DNA of 64,000 bases, from assembly GCA_015179025.1 (NCBI GenBank), contig WHUX01000029.1, positions 372,001 to 436,000 on the forward strand, given 5' to 3'. Made by a program: the position numbers and the translations under genes. Positions 1 through 13,667 of the stretch are shown here, one piece after another (the first letter of the stretch is position 1; each line of letters starts with the position of its first letter). The notes beneath the pieces are model-generated. The model saw only the letters and a program-made list of their open reading frames with translations, had not been told where the DNA came from and searched no databases. This DNA is from Terfezia claveryi (Eukaryota; Ascomycota; Pezizomycetes; Pezizales; Pezizaceae).

Positions 1-2861
1 GATCGTAAGGGCCCACTACATTTTTCATTGGCACACTTGTGGAACTAATCGAATGATTGTGTAATCTAGGCTCGGTGGAACTATTTCAGAGTTCGGATTT
101 AGTACTGAAACACCGGGAAGTCCACGATCCCCCATCGGGACCAGGCAAGGTGACCGTTGATGAGTTCTTAAGATATGGAGGGCAAAAAGAAGAAGAAGAA
201 CATGAGGCTGCGAGTCGTAGGAGAAATCAGAGATCTGATGCTAAGCCTGGATTGTGGAGATGTCCATCTCGATGGTTAACATCGATTGGGATTCTGAGAG
301 CAAATACAACCAACCCCATTGAACCTGAAAGGAGATTAACTGCAAAGGGGAAGGTGATATCATGGTCATCTTTGTGGTCATCTCTGAAGATGATGAGCTG
401 GTGAAACAGCCGAACAGAAAAGACAATGAAATATTTGGCAATTGCAAGCTAGCGTTTGAAGTTATCAACAAGACCCACCATACTAACTAGAACAAAGTCA
501 TGGTACGTACTTATAATTAATCATATGCATTATACAACGTACAAGAGCACAGCTTGCAGACACTTAACTTCATAGCATAAATTGAAAGTACGTATATCTC
601 GGTCCCGGATACAATATCAATTTCACAATCAACCTTATATGAACAGCAACAAATTTTTCCTCCGCAAGAAATTGAGGATCCTCTGGACCAGCTATTACTC
701 CAGTTTACCACAAACTGCATCTGCTCGCAACATAATGATCCCTGGTTCAGTGATATCTACATACATGCGTGGTGGGAAGTCTTTATGTATTCCTTTTTAT
801 GCATCGATCACTAAGTGCTCGGAGTTGAATGTTATGCAGGGGGCCTACGCACGCACAGTATACCGTAGTAACTCTTCAATGTGGAGTACCCGTACATTAG
901 TACATACATATACCTCACACATAGGCCCCGCTCTGATTATCTACCACCCTTCATGATATCACGCTTAATCCTATTCGTGTTTCATCTTTAAAAGCATATC
1001 TTTCTTGGTGTGCCAGACTGACCAGCACCATATCCAGCTTCCAGTGCATATTCACCCTTATCGCATAAGCCTACTGTTACCCCGGGCCCGGTGAGATGAA
1101 TCTCGGCAGTGGCTTCAAGGAGTAGAATAGGGAACTGTACCGGGAAAACTGGTGAATAAGACTCCTTGTCTGTATCTTTGCTCTTTCCTTTTTGTGTTAG
1201 GGGCGTTATTAGTTGTGGGTAGATTAGCGTCCTTGACTCGAATTTTGATTTACTCTAGAGTTATGATCCAGATACAGACAAGGAGTCTTTTCACCAGTTT
1301 TCCCGGTACCAATAATTACAAGGGGAGAAAACGGAACAGCGGTTCCAACATACGAATGCTATTATTACCCAGGTCTCAGCCCGCCCATGGCAAGGATCAG
1401 TCTCGAGGCCAGGATATATCGATATCAGCGTTTAACAACGACCTTCAGCCACTGGAAACGTAAACTGTGCACATTATACCAGTGACACTACCAATATGAG
1501 TGCGCAAATTATAAGGCCAAGCTTTCCTAGCTTGCTACCCAAGAATGAAAAATCCAGCTATCGTATTATGACTGAGATTTGAGACCGTGTCATTTCATGA
1601 TCACGCTGGGCAGTTCAAATGCACCGCCTCATTCATAAACCAAGCAGTATAGAATGGCCTTTGAAGCACATATGGGATTAAATTTCTCTTGCGTCCATCT
1701 CTTGCGTCCATAATGGTGCGTTGTACTGTATAGCGGACGAGGGGATGCCGTATATTGCACAAGACGATTAAAGCAATGACCGTATGGTGGTGACTGGGCT
1801 CTAATTTATAGGGCCTTGGGTGCTTCTGAAAATATATTTAGTATATTAATCCTGCATCAGGCATTTTTTGTTCTTCTCTCTGGGGGTCAGGCCTAACAAT
1901 CAGAGGTGACTCGTCACGTGCTCATATATAAATGTTGCCCTGGAACTAAGAAAAAAAATTGGTACCTTGAATGTAGTCTGGCTTGCCTATCTAACTTATA
2001 CTAATAAACATGAACTTGAACGTGCTAGGCCGTCAACTTGTATACAGAAACTACCTTGAATGGTTCATTCCATGAGGCTAAACAATATGGTGTATAGATC
2101 AGGTCTCCCGTCCTGTGATGAGCGGGGATGTCAGTGATTTGAAAGATTCAATAAATAAGCACAGCGTTACTGGTCTTGACCCCAATAAATAGATGAATTA
2201 GGCATAAAAATACATAACCGGATGAAAATAACCTTGGATGTTGGCCTTGTTATGTCCAATCCGTGTGCCAAGTTGAACGTTCTCATAGTATGACGTACAG
2301 TACGTACGTTGGCATCTTAGGACTGGTATTCTAAACTATCTCACTTTTGTTTTTCCCGTCTCGTTCTCGTGGCGTTCCTGCTTGGATCTTCATTCAAGAA
2401 TCTTGGGACTATACAGTGCTATACAAAGCTAGCACCCTGATGCCATTCTGTACAGCCTTGGAAGTATACGTACCCCTGGATGGCGGTGACCACCAGTGTC
2501 TATTATTTGCCATGGTGGCTGTGCATAAGATTGGGACGGGCTTGACTATGTCCCCCCCACTTGCTTCTCCGGGAAGTCTTCGCAGTCATATACCCTACCC
2601 TCGCCTGACGTTGTGTGCCTGGCCCCAACCTAACCGGCATCGTGTTTCGCCGCTGATATCATCCCTGCCGCTCCCGTTGCTTAAACCACAAGCAGCACCA
2701 ACGTTTCCTCAACGGGCGACTGCTGTTGCCAAACCCGGAGCCCTCAACAAGCGTGCCATCAACACCAGCAGCAACTTAAGCTTCCGTCTGTAGGATTCAA
2801 ATTCCTCAAATTCCCCCCTCTCCGTAAGGGCCTCGAGTACAGACCCCACAACCTCAACTAC
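1..2861. other. gene-poor left flank
   Basis: I see no convincing gene here. Open frames are short, lack family motifs and do not join through plausible introns. The only clear structure is the inverted repeat at 1137-1309. A copy of the dispersed motif TAGTCTGGCTTGCC lies at about 1974. The last part, up to 2861, should hold the promoter and 5' UTR of the PX gene. Confidence 0.5.
1137..1309. repeat. long near-perfect inverted repeat
   Basis: The left arm is 1137-1177 (41 nt, beginning GTACCGGGAAAACTGG) and the right arm is 1270-1309 (40 nt). They are reverse complements except for one inserted base. The 92-nt spacer (1178-1269) has no recognisable content. A transcript would fold into a strong hairpin. 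It could be the ends of a very small MITE, a hairpin RNA locus or a fold-back relic; I see no clear target duplication. Confidence 0.8.
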
Positions 2862-5800
2862 ATGGCAACCTGTGCTGTCGGCTTCGGCCCACAAAATATT
2901 GCAAAGCTCTCTTTGGGCAGGAAACCTATCCTCACAGGAAAACAAGAGCATTGTACGTACGACCCCACTCTCCCTCACTGAGCATTCTCTATCACGAATA
3001 TGCCTAACAGCAGTGTGCAGACTTAAAACGAGAGCTCATTTCCCAGCAAGTGAAATGGGAGATTTCGGAACTATCATCGCCAACTGCTCTGCAGCGATTT
3101 GGTGCCCCGTTCAGATCGGATAAGGGAGAGGTCGCTCCGGAAGACTCAGAATTACCGATTCTCAGATACTTGTTTGTCCACCATGTTAGGAATTTCCCGT
3201 TCCTGGATCAAGCCAAGGAGAAGGAGTTTTGGCAGGAACGGTTACAAGTAGTAAGTACCATCTTGATGAGTCGGAGTAGGAAGGAAGGGGGGGAGGGCAG
3301 AATATATCATTATTAAGAGGAGGTCCGTATTTGGGCTTAGTTACTGACATATTACTAGTTCCTTGAATCATTCGCTATAAAACGAATATCCTCCTCGGAA
3401 GACCGTCTAGAAGAAACGAAGCGTCGCAAACTGGCTCTGAAGGCTCAAAAGGTTGTGGAGCTGATGATGGTGTCTGGTATCCCTACGGCTTCTGGTTACG
3501 AGGAAAGAATACGATTTGAAGAGATGGAAGTTGTGGAAAGAGGGGCTTCAGAGGAAGGACTACTTGTGAATGTTCCCGAAGGTCACTACATCAACGGCTG
3601 GGGCGTGAATGTTTGTACTGTAAGGGAGACCGTTGTAAAAAGACATATAAAATCACATCCTCATGCTGTGAGTTCATATATATTTCCACTGTAGATGCAG
3701 CCTACTCACATCCCACATCAGGAGTTCCTGATTCGGATTAAGCAAGAGGGCAAACCGGACGTAGTTGTTGGGAGAAGATATGGTGCATTTATTCAATTAG
3801 ACAAGGATGTAAGTACGCTTTGAGAACGGTTTTAGCCTTTGTACTGACCTCCTTCTCAGCTTAGGCATGAGCTACCTGGGAAAGCTCTTCCATCTGTCCC
3901 CCGGAAAGAAAAATCATCACAAACGGCTGTCGTTCCCACTACATTTGATGGTGACGATGACTCTGTCTCGGTATCATCCTTCAAAACTTTCAGTTCGTCT
4001 TCATCGGAGTCTCAGAGTTCCTATCAGAAGACAATTGCAACGGAAAAGAGCCATGCACGGACACCTTCGCGTGCCAGCGGCTTTTTCAGTGCGGCTAGTA
4101 ACTACCTCACTGGAAGCAGCTCTTCGGCTTCTGTGAATAACGTTGCCCACGAATCAAAGGAATCGAAGACGCTCGTGCTATGGAGGGAAACCCAGCGAAT
4201 ATCTCTTCGTGCATACCTGAGGGCTCTCTTAGCCAATCCCCAAGTTGCTAAATCCCAAACCATCCGGAATTTCTTATTGAAGGATCCAATGGTTATGAAC
4301 GAGGCTGAGCTTGCCGATGAAAAGCGACGGAAAGAGATGGATGTTGCCAGAATAGAAGAACAGAAGAATTTTTTCCAGATCGCACAGAAGAGAGCAAGGG
4401 AATTGGATGTCTACATGGAGGGCTTTCGGCGAGATGTAGTGGAGCGTAGTAGGTAACCTAAATTGGTATTGCTGTCCTTTCTTACTGATTGATAATAGAT
4501 GGCTTAACTCGGCTGTTTGCGGAGATAAAGAGGGCGGATAAGTTAGAGAACCTCTCAGAAAACTATAAGAAGTTTGCTGAGTGGTTGAGGATAGAGTCTG
4601 TATTCTGTCCATGAAATTCTTTGACCTCAGCTAATTCTCCTGGAATACAGAGTGGCGGCCACTATTTATCACATCTTCTTAGCTGAGGATAATTCCCCGG
4701 AGGTTTTCGCTCAGGCAAAACGAATACATTCATTAATACCTTATACTCTCATGAAAAATGTTCTTCGGATCGCAAACCCGGCGATGGTTATGTCTGGGTT
4801 TCTGGATATCTTCTTGGCCACACCGTTCAATTCACGGTCTTTGATGCAGAGAATACTTGGGATGGCTTTGAATGACGGACTAGAAAAGTTTCAGAAATCT
4901 ATCGATGCACTCACTGCAAAAGTTGGCGATCCAGCTTTGTGTGAGAAGATCAAGCACTTCGTGGATGCTGATGAGCCCGTGCGGGATGAAATCAAGCATG
5001 AAGCAGAGCAGGATAGCGTCGATTTGCTAGTAGCTATACTACGGTCTGAGTACTTGCAGCCAGCGTTAACAGCGCAGCAAATTGAGAAGTTATTCAATGC
5101 ATACGTTGCTTGGACAAATGCATTAGATAATGAGGATGAAGAAATGAGGCATGCGGCAATACTCTTTGCACATCTGAAGCAGTTATTGAAGCTTTATACA
5201 AGGCAGAGGGATAAATCTATGATGTTAAGGATAATTGAAGAGGTAAGTTACTGTAGCTTGTACTCTAATCTTGATCAACTAATTTGAACTCCCACAGCCT
5301 GTTACCCTCAAACTGTTCAAAGACCTGTTCTTGATCTTCTATGAACCTCTCATCAGAGTGTACAAGTCGGCGAATGTCTATAACAGTGTCACTGACTTTG
5401 CCCTCTTCGTCGAAGACACCATTAAGGTGGTTGAGAAAGCACAAAGGCAAGGTTAGTTCTGACAGCTCCTGCGAATTTGGAGAAAACCATGATTGCTGAC
5501 CTGTTTTCGCTACTTTTGCGTGGGGAACAGCGTTGTCTGCGGATCCTAATCAGACTGTTCAGGCTTTTATTGATCTCTGTACGCGTCATGAGGAAAACTT
5601 CTACAAATTTGTCCATGAGGTTCACATCCACGATAATGGGCTGTTTGACAAGCTTATGGGATGGCTGGAGGGAATTCTTCAGTTTCTACGAGATGGCCCT
5701 GGGAAATCTTTGGATATAAACCAATTATTCGAGAATGCGGTCAAAAGTGGGAAAATCAATGAAACTGTCGCGAAGAAGGAGATTGATAGCTTGATTGCGT

Positions 5801-6200
5801 GGCAAGCGGAGCGAAAGAAGTGGCACGAGCAAAAGACGAGGCAGAAAATGGCTGGTAGCGATAAGGCTTTCATGAATACTGGTGCGGATATGTTCAAGAG
5901 TAGTGATTTTGGTCTTGACGAGGTAGGATGACTGCTGGCGGCCCCGTATATTTGGGTGAGCTTTGCTAACATAACTGTGAGAGTAAGGATGACCTCGAAG
6001 ACTTAGCGTATGTTGATGAGTCCAGCGAGGAGGATACTGAGAGTGAAAATTCCGATATTCTGGCTGTAGAGCGGGAAAGGAGGGTAAAGGCCCGGGAAGC
6101 GTTGAGGAGACGGTCAGGGGAACCGGAGAAGCCCCAGGTCAAGGAGGTTCTGAAAATGACCCCGGAGTTCCTAGTGATTTTGAGACAGGCGCTGGCTTAG
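2862..6200 (+). CDS. PXB/PX-domain protein (YPR097W-like, DUF3818)
   Basis: This is a phosphoinositide-binding fungal protein of the family that includes yeast YPR097W, expected at endosomal or other PI3P-bearing membranes. My exon model is 2862-2952, 3021-3250, 3359-3667, 3722-3808, 3860-4448, 4499-4606, 4653-5242, 5298-5451, 5531-5922 and 5988-6200, about 920 aa. The reading frame is kept across all ten exons. The N-terminal PXB segment contains FGAPF and LRYLFVHHVRNFPFLD. The PX domain spans exons 3-5, with the lipid-contacting RRY in VVGRRYGAF and a proline loop (LPGKALPSVP). A serine-rich linker follows, then the DUF3818 region (LAEDNSPEVFAQAKRIHSLI) and an acidic tail. The ATG at 2862 is the first that leads in frame to KQEHYLKREL. 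The exon 6/7 junction is weak: the best in-frame donor is GTCCAT, so an unseen indel is possible there. The 3' end converges with Ars2. Confidence 0.88.
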
Positions 6201-6843
6201 AAATTTGGCGTGTGTATTTCTAGGGAGGGGGTAGATTACGTAGACGGCGGGGGGATGTGAGAGATGAGTGGGGAAGAGACAATTGAATTGAACCGCTACC
6301 AATATGAAAGAAGTATAGATATGCCCTTTTACTGTTCGGGGATTTTGTTGGTTTTTTTTTTTCGTAATTATGGATATTGGTGATGTAAAAATATTTCGCT
6401 GGCATGAAATGGGATATGGGATGGATGGGACACTGCACTACTGCATTTGAGGTCTTACTTTTGCTTTTTTACATAATATAATTATAGACATTGTAATTTG
6501 TGTAATAGAAAATCGAGCACCGGCATCTTTTCCTTTTCTATCAGTAATTCCCCCGATCCTTCGATTGAACGGTAAAACTACCATCCTCTTACTTGCATAC
6601 AGCAGAAAAACCATGTCATTCATCGCAAGAAACAATCCTAAGTAAAGAGAGCTAAAACTACAGCATATATCCTGTAAACGTCGTAACTATGCGTACTAAC
6701 TATTACCCTGACCATGAATAGGCCTTAACTGCACAGACACAACACAGCAAATTCCCGCAGAAAGCTCTTGCATTCATAGCCCAAGATTCAATACAGCCAC
6801 CATGATGCCCACATTAGAGCTTTAAAATAAGATAATATTCCCC
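6201..6843. other. convergent 3' intergenic region
   Basis: This stretch lies between the stop codons of the PX gene (+) and the Ars2 gene (-) and presumably holds both 3' UTRs and polyadenylation signals. It has AT-rich patches and a T run near 6352-6362. I see no further gene. Confidence 0.6.
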
Positions 6844-9569
6844 CTAATAATCTAGCTCTTCGACCTTACCATCCCTAGTAGCATCTAAATCATTATAACT
6901 CTTCAAGCTCCTTCCTTGAATGGCTGCTTCCGGTTCGCCTAGCACCGGTGGGGGTGGTCCACCCCTCAATGGGAGAGGCCTACCTCCAGGCCCACCACGT
7001 CCACTGTCCCTATCCCTATCCCCCAATCTTCGTCCATCCCTATCCAAGTCTCTTGGCAGCCCACCCCGGGGCGGGCTTCGCCTACGTCGATCCCCATACG
7101 GCGCAGAGCGGTAGCTGTTGGCACCAGGAGGAGCCAAGTTCCCCAAGGGTTGGTCTCTGCGGTTATGTCCCCTAACCGGACCAATACCAGCGCCCAGTGC
7201 CCCCGGCGGAATCGGTAACCGTCTCGGGTCCTGCGGTATGCCACCAGGCCCAGGAACGAAGGGAAGTGGTCCAGCGGGATAGAAAGGGAAACTCATTCCC
7301 GCACTCGGCAGCGGAGGTTGTCCCGCGCCGCCTCCAATAAACCCAGCTCCACCGCTTACAACGGGGAACTGCCGTCTATCGCCAAACTGACCACCATTTC
7401 CTTGCTGCGTGTTGCCGTTGTAATCGACCTTCGGCGGGTGAACCCTACACGGGTCGGTAGCATAGGCGTTAACAAGGCTCGCCTCAAGTTCAATCTTTTC
7501 AAGCCAATCGGAGTGACGCTTTTCAATATGCTTTCTCCAGAAGTTCTCCGCCTTGAAGAGCTTTGTACAATTCTGAACCTTGCACCTGTATTTACCCTCG
7601 TCTTCCATTTTGACATGTTTCTCCAACTCCTCATCAATGGCTTCTTGTACAGGTTTGCCACCAAGCTTTTTGAGATCTTGTGTGGCAGGTGAAAGGAAGC
7701 AATCAAGCTTCTCGTACCATACCCGGATCCAGTTTGTGGTGCGAGTATCTGGTGTGTAGTCATCGGACGTAGGGGTGGGGCGGCGAGTGTGTCCGCCGGG
7801 GCATTTGCGAGTAAGTTCGTGAATCGAGTCGGCCTCAGCAACACAATATATACAGAAATTGTACACACGGCGGAGGTATTCAACTCCTAGGTCAATAGTT
7901 TTCTTGATCTACATGGGGATTAGACCTCAGCGAAGCTAGCAGGTAGGGTAAATTTGTAACTCACCATTTCGAGATCCTCTTTCTCTTCTTCACTGTCCTC
8001 TCCTTCCTCTTCTTCCTCTTTTCTTCCTTCCCTGAGCCTCCCACCCCAGATCTCAACTCGCTCCCTGATCTTCTCCCAAGCACCGAATCTCCTTTCTTCA
8101 TTATGCCCCTCGAAATCTTCAAACTCATCTTTCATTTGGTCGTCCCCCCCCCGTTGCCTGCTAGCTGTGTTGGCTCTTTGAGCTTGTTCATTTCATCTTC
8201 GAATTTGTTGATTATTCTCTCAAGATAACCAACCTCTTTACGCAAGTTCTCTGGCGTTGACATTCCCTCATTAAGGACTTTCTTCTTCAACTCCTTGTTG
8301 GCGGTGTGAATTCCGACATGGCAGGTGAAGTCCCCATAGGTGTCGCTATGAATTTTCTTCTCATTAAGAAGCTCAACTGTATCGCCATCCACTGGAGGAG
8401 CATCGGGCTTGAGGATGATAAATGCAATTCGATGGAATTTCTTCAATGGATTGGGATCGGAAAGTGAGATAAAGTGGAAGTCTGGGATTGTTGAGGCTAG
8501 TTCCTCAAGCTGAACCCGTGACACGGTAGGTGAGATGGTCTTGATAAGAAGGGTGGGCTTATAGATAGTCTCATCGATGAGTTGGCCACCAGGACCGGCA
8601 ATGACACCATTATCATCATTGTCAACATCTTTATTCTCGTCAGGCTTTCCATTTGTGTGTGCTGAGGCTGGTATGTTAGCATGTGGTATTTAGTTATTGA
8701 CGGTTTCCAAGAGAACTCACGAATAACAACACCCTCCCGATCAATTCCATCAAGTTTCCCCTCCTCCAATAGTTCAACGAATCCATCATATCTCGATTGT
8801 CTGAACGCCACTATCTTTCGTCTAACTATTTCTCTCTCCCCGGGGAGATATTTTTCTTTGAACCATTCTTCGTTCATGTGCTGCAGAACAAAGACCTTTG
8901 CCATCCTAGTATTGAACTCTTCCCTATACGCATCATACTTGACCTTGACCTCATCCTTCGTAAGTGGTATTGGAGCAATACCACCTGGAGACCGATGGCT
9001 AGCAGGTGACGGTGGCTGTTGATTGATCCAATCACTGAAATATGCGAAGGTAACCTGGTGATCGAGTTTATGTGGATCTAATAACGCCGGCTGGCAGGTA
9101 AACGCGGGTGACCCATTAGGTACGTAACGATCAATGGTGCCTGGTCGTGGTTGATGAAAGCCTGAGCCTACAGATGCATACAAATCACGATCACGAGGAG
9201 GTCTGTCATCGCGGCGGTTGGGATCCGGAACATAACGATCTATGTTACGGTCTGGGGGTGGTGATCTAGAGCGAGGGGGGCGACGACGACCGAATTGGCC
9301 TGTGTGAGAATACTTTCATCAGCTATCGATGTATAGAGTTGTGGTGACATGAGACAAGCGATAGTCCCAACCGAATAGTTAGGGAAACATTCCCCAGCGT
9401 AATGCGAGGTATAGAACTCACTGGGTGATCTTGACCTAGATCGTCGTCTTCCGTACCAGACGTCCCCCCCTTCGCTATTTAACCTCCCGTAGTCACTTTC
9501 ACGTAGTGGGGGTGCTCTGTCCCTACTCCGCTCATTTCTGAATCTTTCCGGAGATTGACTATGAGCCAT
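6844..9569 (-). CDS. Ars2/SERRATE (Pir2) homologue
   Basis: Ars2 is a nuclear RNA-processing scaffold that links the cap-binding complex to RNA decay and 3'-end machinery; the fission yeast orthologue is Pir2. The exons on the minus strand are 9569-9422, 9299-8721, 8667-7965 and 7908-6844, about 830 aa. Exon 1 encodes an SR-rich start (RRRSRSRSPS). The SERRATE/Ars2 N-terminal domain covers HKLDHQVTFAYFSDWI to EKYLPGEREIVRRKI. A C2H2 zinc finger lies in exon 4 (CKVQNC, then HIEKRH). A Gly/Pro/Arg-rich tail follows and the protein ends KSYNDLDA...LDY, like the conserved Ars2 C-terminal leg. The frame breaks at a run of nine G (8144-8152 on the plus strand). One more G would join both halves and also make the exon 3/4 phase correct. 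An assembly error is likely, but a true frameshift allele cannot be excluded. Confidence 0.9.
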
Positions 9570-12500
9570 CGATGGTGTATTGTAATGTCCGGAGCGCGTA
9601 GCTTAGCAAACGTTGAGGAAGCGGAGGATCTGCGGCTGCGCGAAACTTTTGTTCAGAGAGGTGCATTTGGTAAAATGGGGGCTAGTTCAACTCGCGTGTA
9701 ACTAGGGGGGATAGGGAAGCAATAAAGAAACATTGTGGGATCATAAAGAGAGGGTAATATTTTAAAGAGTAGATAGGAGAAATAAATGAGGTTAAGGAGA
9801 GGTTCACTTGTTTAAAGGAGGCAGGAGTAAAGGAAAGGCGTATTGGGCAAAGAATCTGTTTTTGTGAACGCGACGGTGAACGCCAAAGACGCTTACGATG
9901 GAGGACTTCTGGGTGAGGTAAGAGCACACAGAGAGGATGGAGACCAACAGTAAAGATGGAGATAGAGATGAGGTGATTGGGTGTATAGTAGAGATGAAGC
10001 AGCTCAAGAGGAAGAGGCACCGAGTCGACGGGTAAGATGTCTGTATACTTCAGGTGGAGGGAAAGAGTAAGATGGCAGTTGATGTGAAGTTGTGGGTATT
10101 GTGCTTGCTCAGAGGGTTCGTTTTTGAGCACGAGACGAATACTATTGTTGCATGTGTGAGTCAAGACTGAGCTGTTGGGTTGAATTGTTTGGCCAGCTGC
10201 GAACCTCCAGTAGCTTTAGGATTGTTCTCTTTGCCCAAAGTACTTCCCCGGCCGAAGGTACCTTATGCTGGGGAGGGATTGAGACCAGCGGCCGACAGAT
10301 GTGCTTGGTGTAGGTGCAAGAACCGACAGATGGGGATGGTGATAGTCTGGCTGGATGGCAGATGGTGATGAGTTGAAGACCAAAGAGATGGGAGGGATGG
10401 GGCTGATTCCAGATGGTTAGTCATCCGCCAATGCTATGGGGGCTACCGCAGCCGTTTGAAACGATTACCAATGCTCTCAAGTAACAACAGCTTGAGCTGT
10501 TCCTTATGCTATTCTTTAAACCCATCTTTCATTGGTCTGGCTATCTTCCATGTACTTTCGGGGGAGCTTATAATCAGGCGTTAACCTAGGTACAGCAGTT
10601 GGCCTGGCTTGCACGGTATTTGGATATCTTTACTGCAACTTTCCATTTTGTATGAGTCCTAGTCCCGGGTATGAGAACCAGACCAGAGATTTGCTCGTAC
10701 GAGACAAGTGCCGGGTCGGTATAGCTCCTCAGAGCCTTACCCAGGCACTTAACGTACCCATTAGCCACTGAGACTAAATGCGCGCACTCCGATTACCCTC
10801 ATACCCTCAAACAGTCCCGTGACTTGCATACAAAGGATTGCTAAAAGGAGGCTGAAGCTAACAACAGTACATGCTGCTGCTCATCTTAGATGGGTTGCTA
10901 AGAAAAAGAGATTTGACTTTCGGAGCGGTGGGGAATCATATTTGGAGTAATGAGAGTAGTGTTGGGAAAAGGTAATACCGTGGTTTAAGTTGGTATTTAG
11001 GCATGAAGAAGAGGGTTCGATTTATTAGTTGATGGAGCCTAGTATGTACCCTTAACTATGCTTATACTATTTTACAAGTCTATTGATGACCATTTACATA
11101 ACTTCACTGGAGAAGACGAGACAAATTTTCCATCATAAATCTGTAGTTCTGTCTAACTCGAATATGTTTTCTTCAAAAGAGTCTGTATATTGCATGCTAT
11201 AGTGCTGGACGAGTGGTCCCCATGCATAATATGCAGAACCAGCCCGTGAGGCATAAAGTTTTTAATAAAACGGCCGAAATAATTTACAAAAGAAGCGCCA
11301 CAAAACCTACCTCTACAAGATCCATGTTAGGCTATTGCATATGTAATAAGGGGGATTTTTTTTGAGAATTGGATCTGTGCTTGGGACTATAACTGATCTG
11401 ATTCATCGTCGAATATAGTCTGGTTGCACTACCCCCCCCCCCCCGGCAGACTACGTCGAATACTGGCATATTCGCAAGCACAGTCGACCTAAAATGCCAC
11501 CGAAGCAACAACTCATCCAACAGCCCCTATGCGGATTGCCGCAGACAAAAATCCATTAGTCTGGTTGGCACAACCCTCTCGTAGAGGGGAAATCCATAGT
11601 CCTTCCGCCAAATACATCCTTGGTAAACACTACAACCTTATAATTAATCCCACTCGAACAGTCAGTTCATGATTTGAGTAACACTTATACAAAAAGTAAA
11701 CTCACATCGGGATTCAGAATCCTGAAGAATACTCGCCTACAGTAGAAGCCCATTCTGGGGCGAACAGTCCAACAGATCATGCATAACCGTAACCCAGCGA
11801 CTAAATATCCAAAAGTTCTCCTTCTCCAAAAGTCCTGAAAAACGGTGTTTTTGGTTCACCACACCCGAAATTAACACATGCCCCTTCTGGGGCAGGTCCG
11901 CCCAACGAAACGATCCATCTTGACCGCACCAATATTTATTCTCTGAACTAATATATCAGCAAAAAAAACATGCATCCGGACGCAGCGCACGTTCCTGTGC
12001 GTCCTATGCTTCTCGCTCGGTCCCATCTCCGGGCCAGGTACAGAATCTGGTTGCACAACCACTCGTAGCCGCTGGTAGTTGAAGATAAATGCAAAATGAC
12101 TGTGGGTGTGCAGCTGAGGGTCATACTGTCATAGGCGTACTATTAATGCAGCGGTTATACCACATTAAAGTGCATATGCATATACATGCCGCCTTATGGT
12201 GAATAGCATACGTACTCTAGCCGCTGTTTCTTGTGGAAAATAACTACTTAGTTTATTATTGTAAGATGGGACAGTGCCCAATAGATCTAAATAGAATAGT
12301 TTAAAAACTTGCGAATAAAACTCTAGCAGAGCCCTTCCTCTGTCGATGTGTGAGAGCCTTGTAATTAGACCCTCCCTGCCCAGTAGAGACTGAGTACCCC
12401 AAGAATATTGATGACAATGATGTGGTTGATAGCACTGAGATTGAGGAGGTGTAGGAGGATCACGAGCAGGTGTTGCACCAGATATAACTATATACGAGGA

Positions 12501-13667
12501 GGTCATGCAACTATAGCTGATGCCAGCCGTAAGACTCCCTATGTATTTTATAGAACTCTAAACGCGGGCGACATCTTGATTCGGGCGAAGGACCTGTACC
12601 TAGACCGCGGCCTTATAATCGTTCAAGTTCGTGGGCAAAATAATGCAAGGTTGACTTGTACTGTGGGTTTGTTAAGGACGTGGTGGAAATAAGGTTATGG
12701 ATAATTTCGCTAGCGTGATAGGCGCTGTCATAAATAGGATTTCACATTAACCCATACCAGATATTATCTAGCTGAAGCCCAATCAGGTTTATCACTGGGG
12801 ATCACCACACCCCTCACACTAGCGAATGGGTCCCAAGTACCACATCAGCATCTCCGGGAGCCTTTGATAAAACTCTGTACTGTCACTCTCAACCCCCGTT
12901 ATGGCCTTAGGTCGATCGTGGGTACAGACTAGACAAAAAAAAAAAAAAAAAAAGTCTCTTAGAAAGAACATTCCATGCCAGTTTTTTGTCCAGGAATAAT
13001 TCCCCTAGTTGTTCTAGGCTGTATTGATTGAGTGCAGAGTTTATTTTTAAGTCTTAACTAGCAGGCTCGGAAGAATAGGCCGGAATTGTGAGTGCAGTAA
13101 CTCAACCAGGTGTTATACGGACTACCAGAAGGGCTAATGGGTGGGTCCATCTGGTAGGCGTTTTTAGGTGCACCATGTATGTCTAAACATAGTCAATGAT
13201 CCATCTGGAGGCGGTTTTTCCAGAAAAGCTATGAGCATACCTGAGAGCTGCAACCGAGTGATATCCTGACTCTCAGGGCTCGCTTGCAAGGATTGTATTA
13301 CCAGAATGAACATATTGAACACAGCTAGATAGGAAGACTGCAAAGTCGTCTGGGATAGCAACTGCAGCTGTTCGCACCTACAACAGAGTCGAAAAGAGGT
13401 ATAGTGTGCTTTATCATAGGGGGCCTAATTTTTTTTTTTTTTTCCGTAGATACTCAGTACTTATATGCGGTCCCAGTAAAGGGGACCAAGATGAGCAACC
13501 CGGAAACCCGGTGGATTCAGGACAAGGCAAGTTAATCTGCCAGGCCCGGCGGGTATGTACAACAAAATCATGAAACTCAAGTGCCAAATGGCGAACAACA
13601 TAACACACCTTAATAAATAAACTGAAGTGCCGATTGGCCATTGGCCAAACAAAGATGTGAACTGAAC
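9570..13667. other. gene-poor region with dispersed repeat motifs
   Basis: No gene is supported here. The first 600 bp upstream of Ars2 should contain its promoter. Copies of the motif TAGTCTGGTTGGCAC or close variants sit at 11416, 11557 and 12044. A sequence at 11994-12009 recurs inverted at about 30021. Homopolymers include an A run near 12934-12952 and a T run near 13429-13443. The ORFs of 60-110 codons here show no family signal. Confidence 0.45.

Noticed and set aside
2347..2793. 149-codon ORF on the plus strand
   Set aside because: No family motif, no intron continuity with the PX gene and biased only by C-rich composition.
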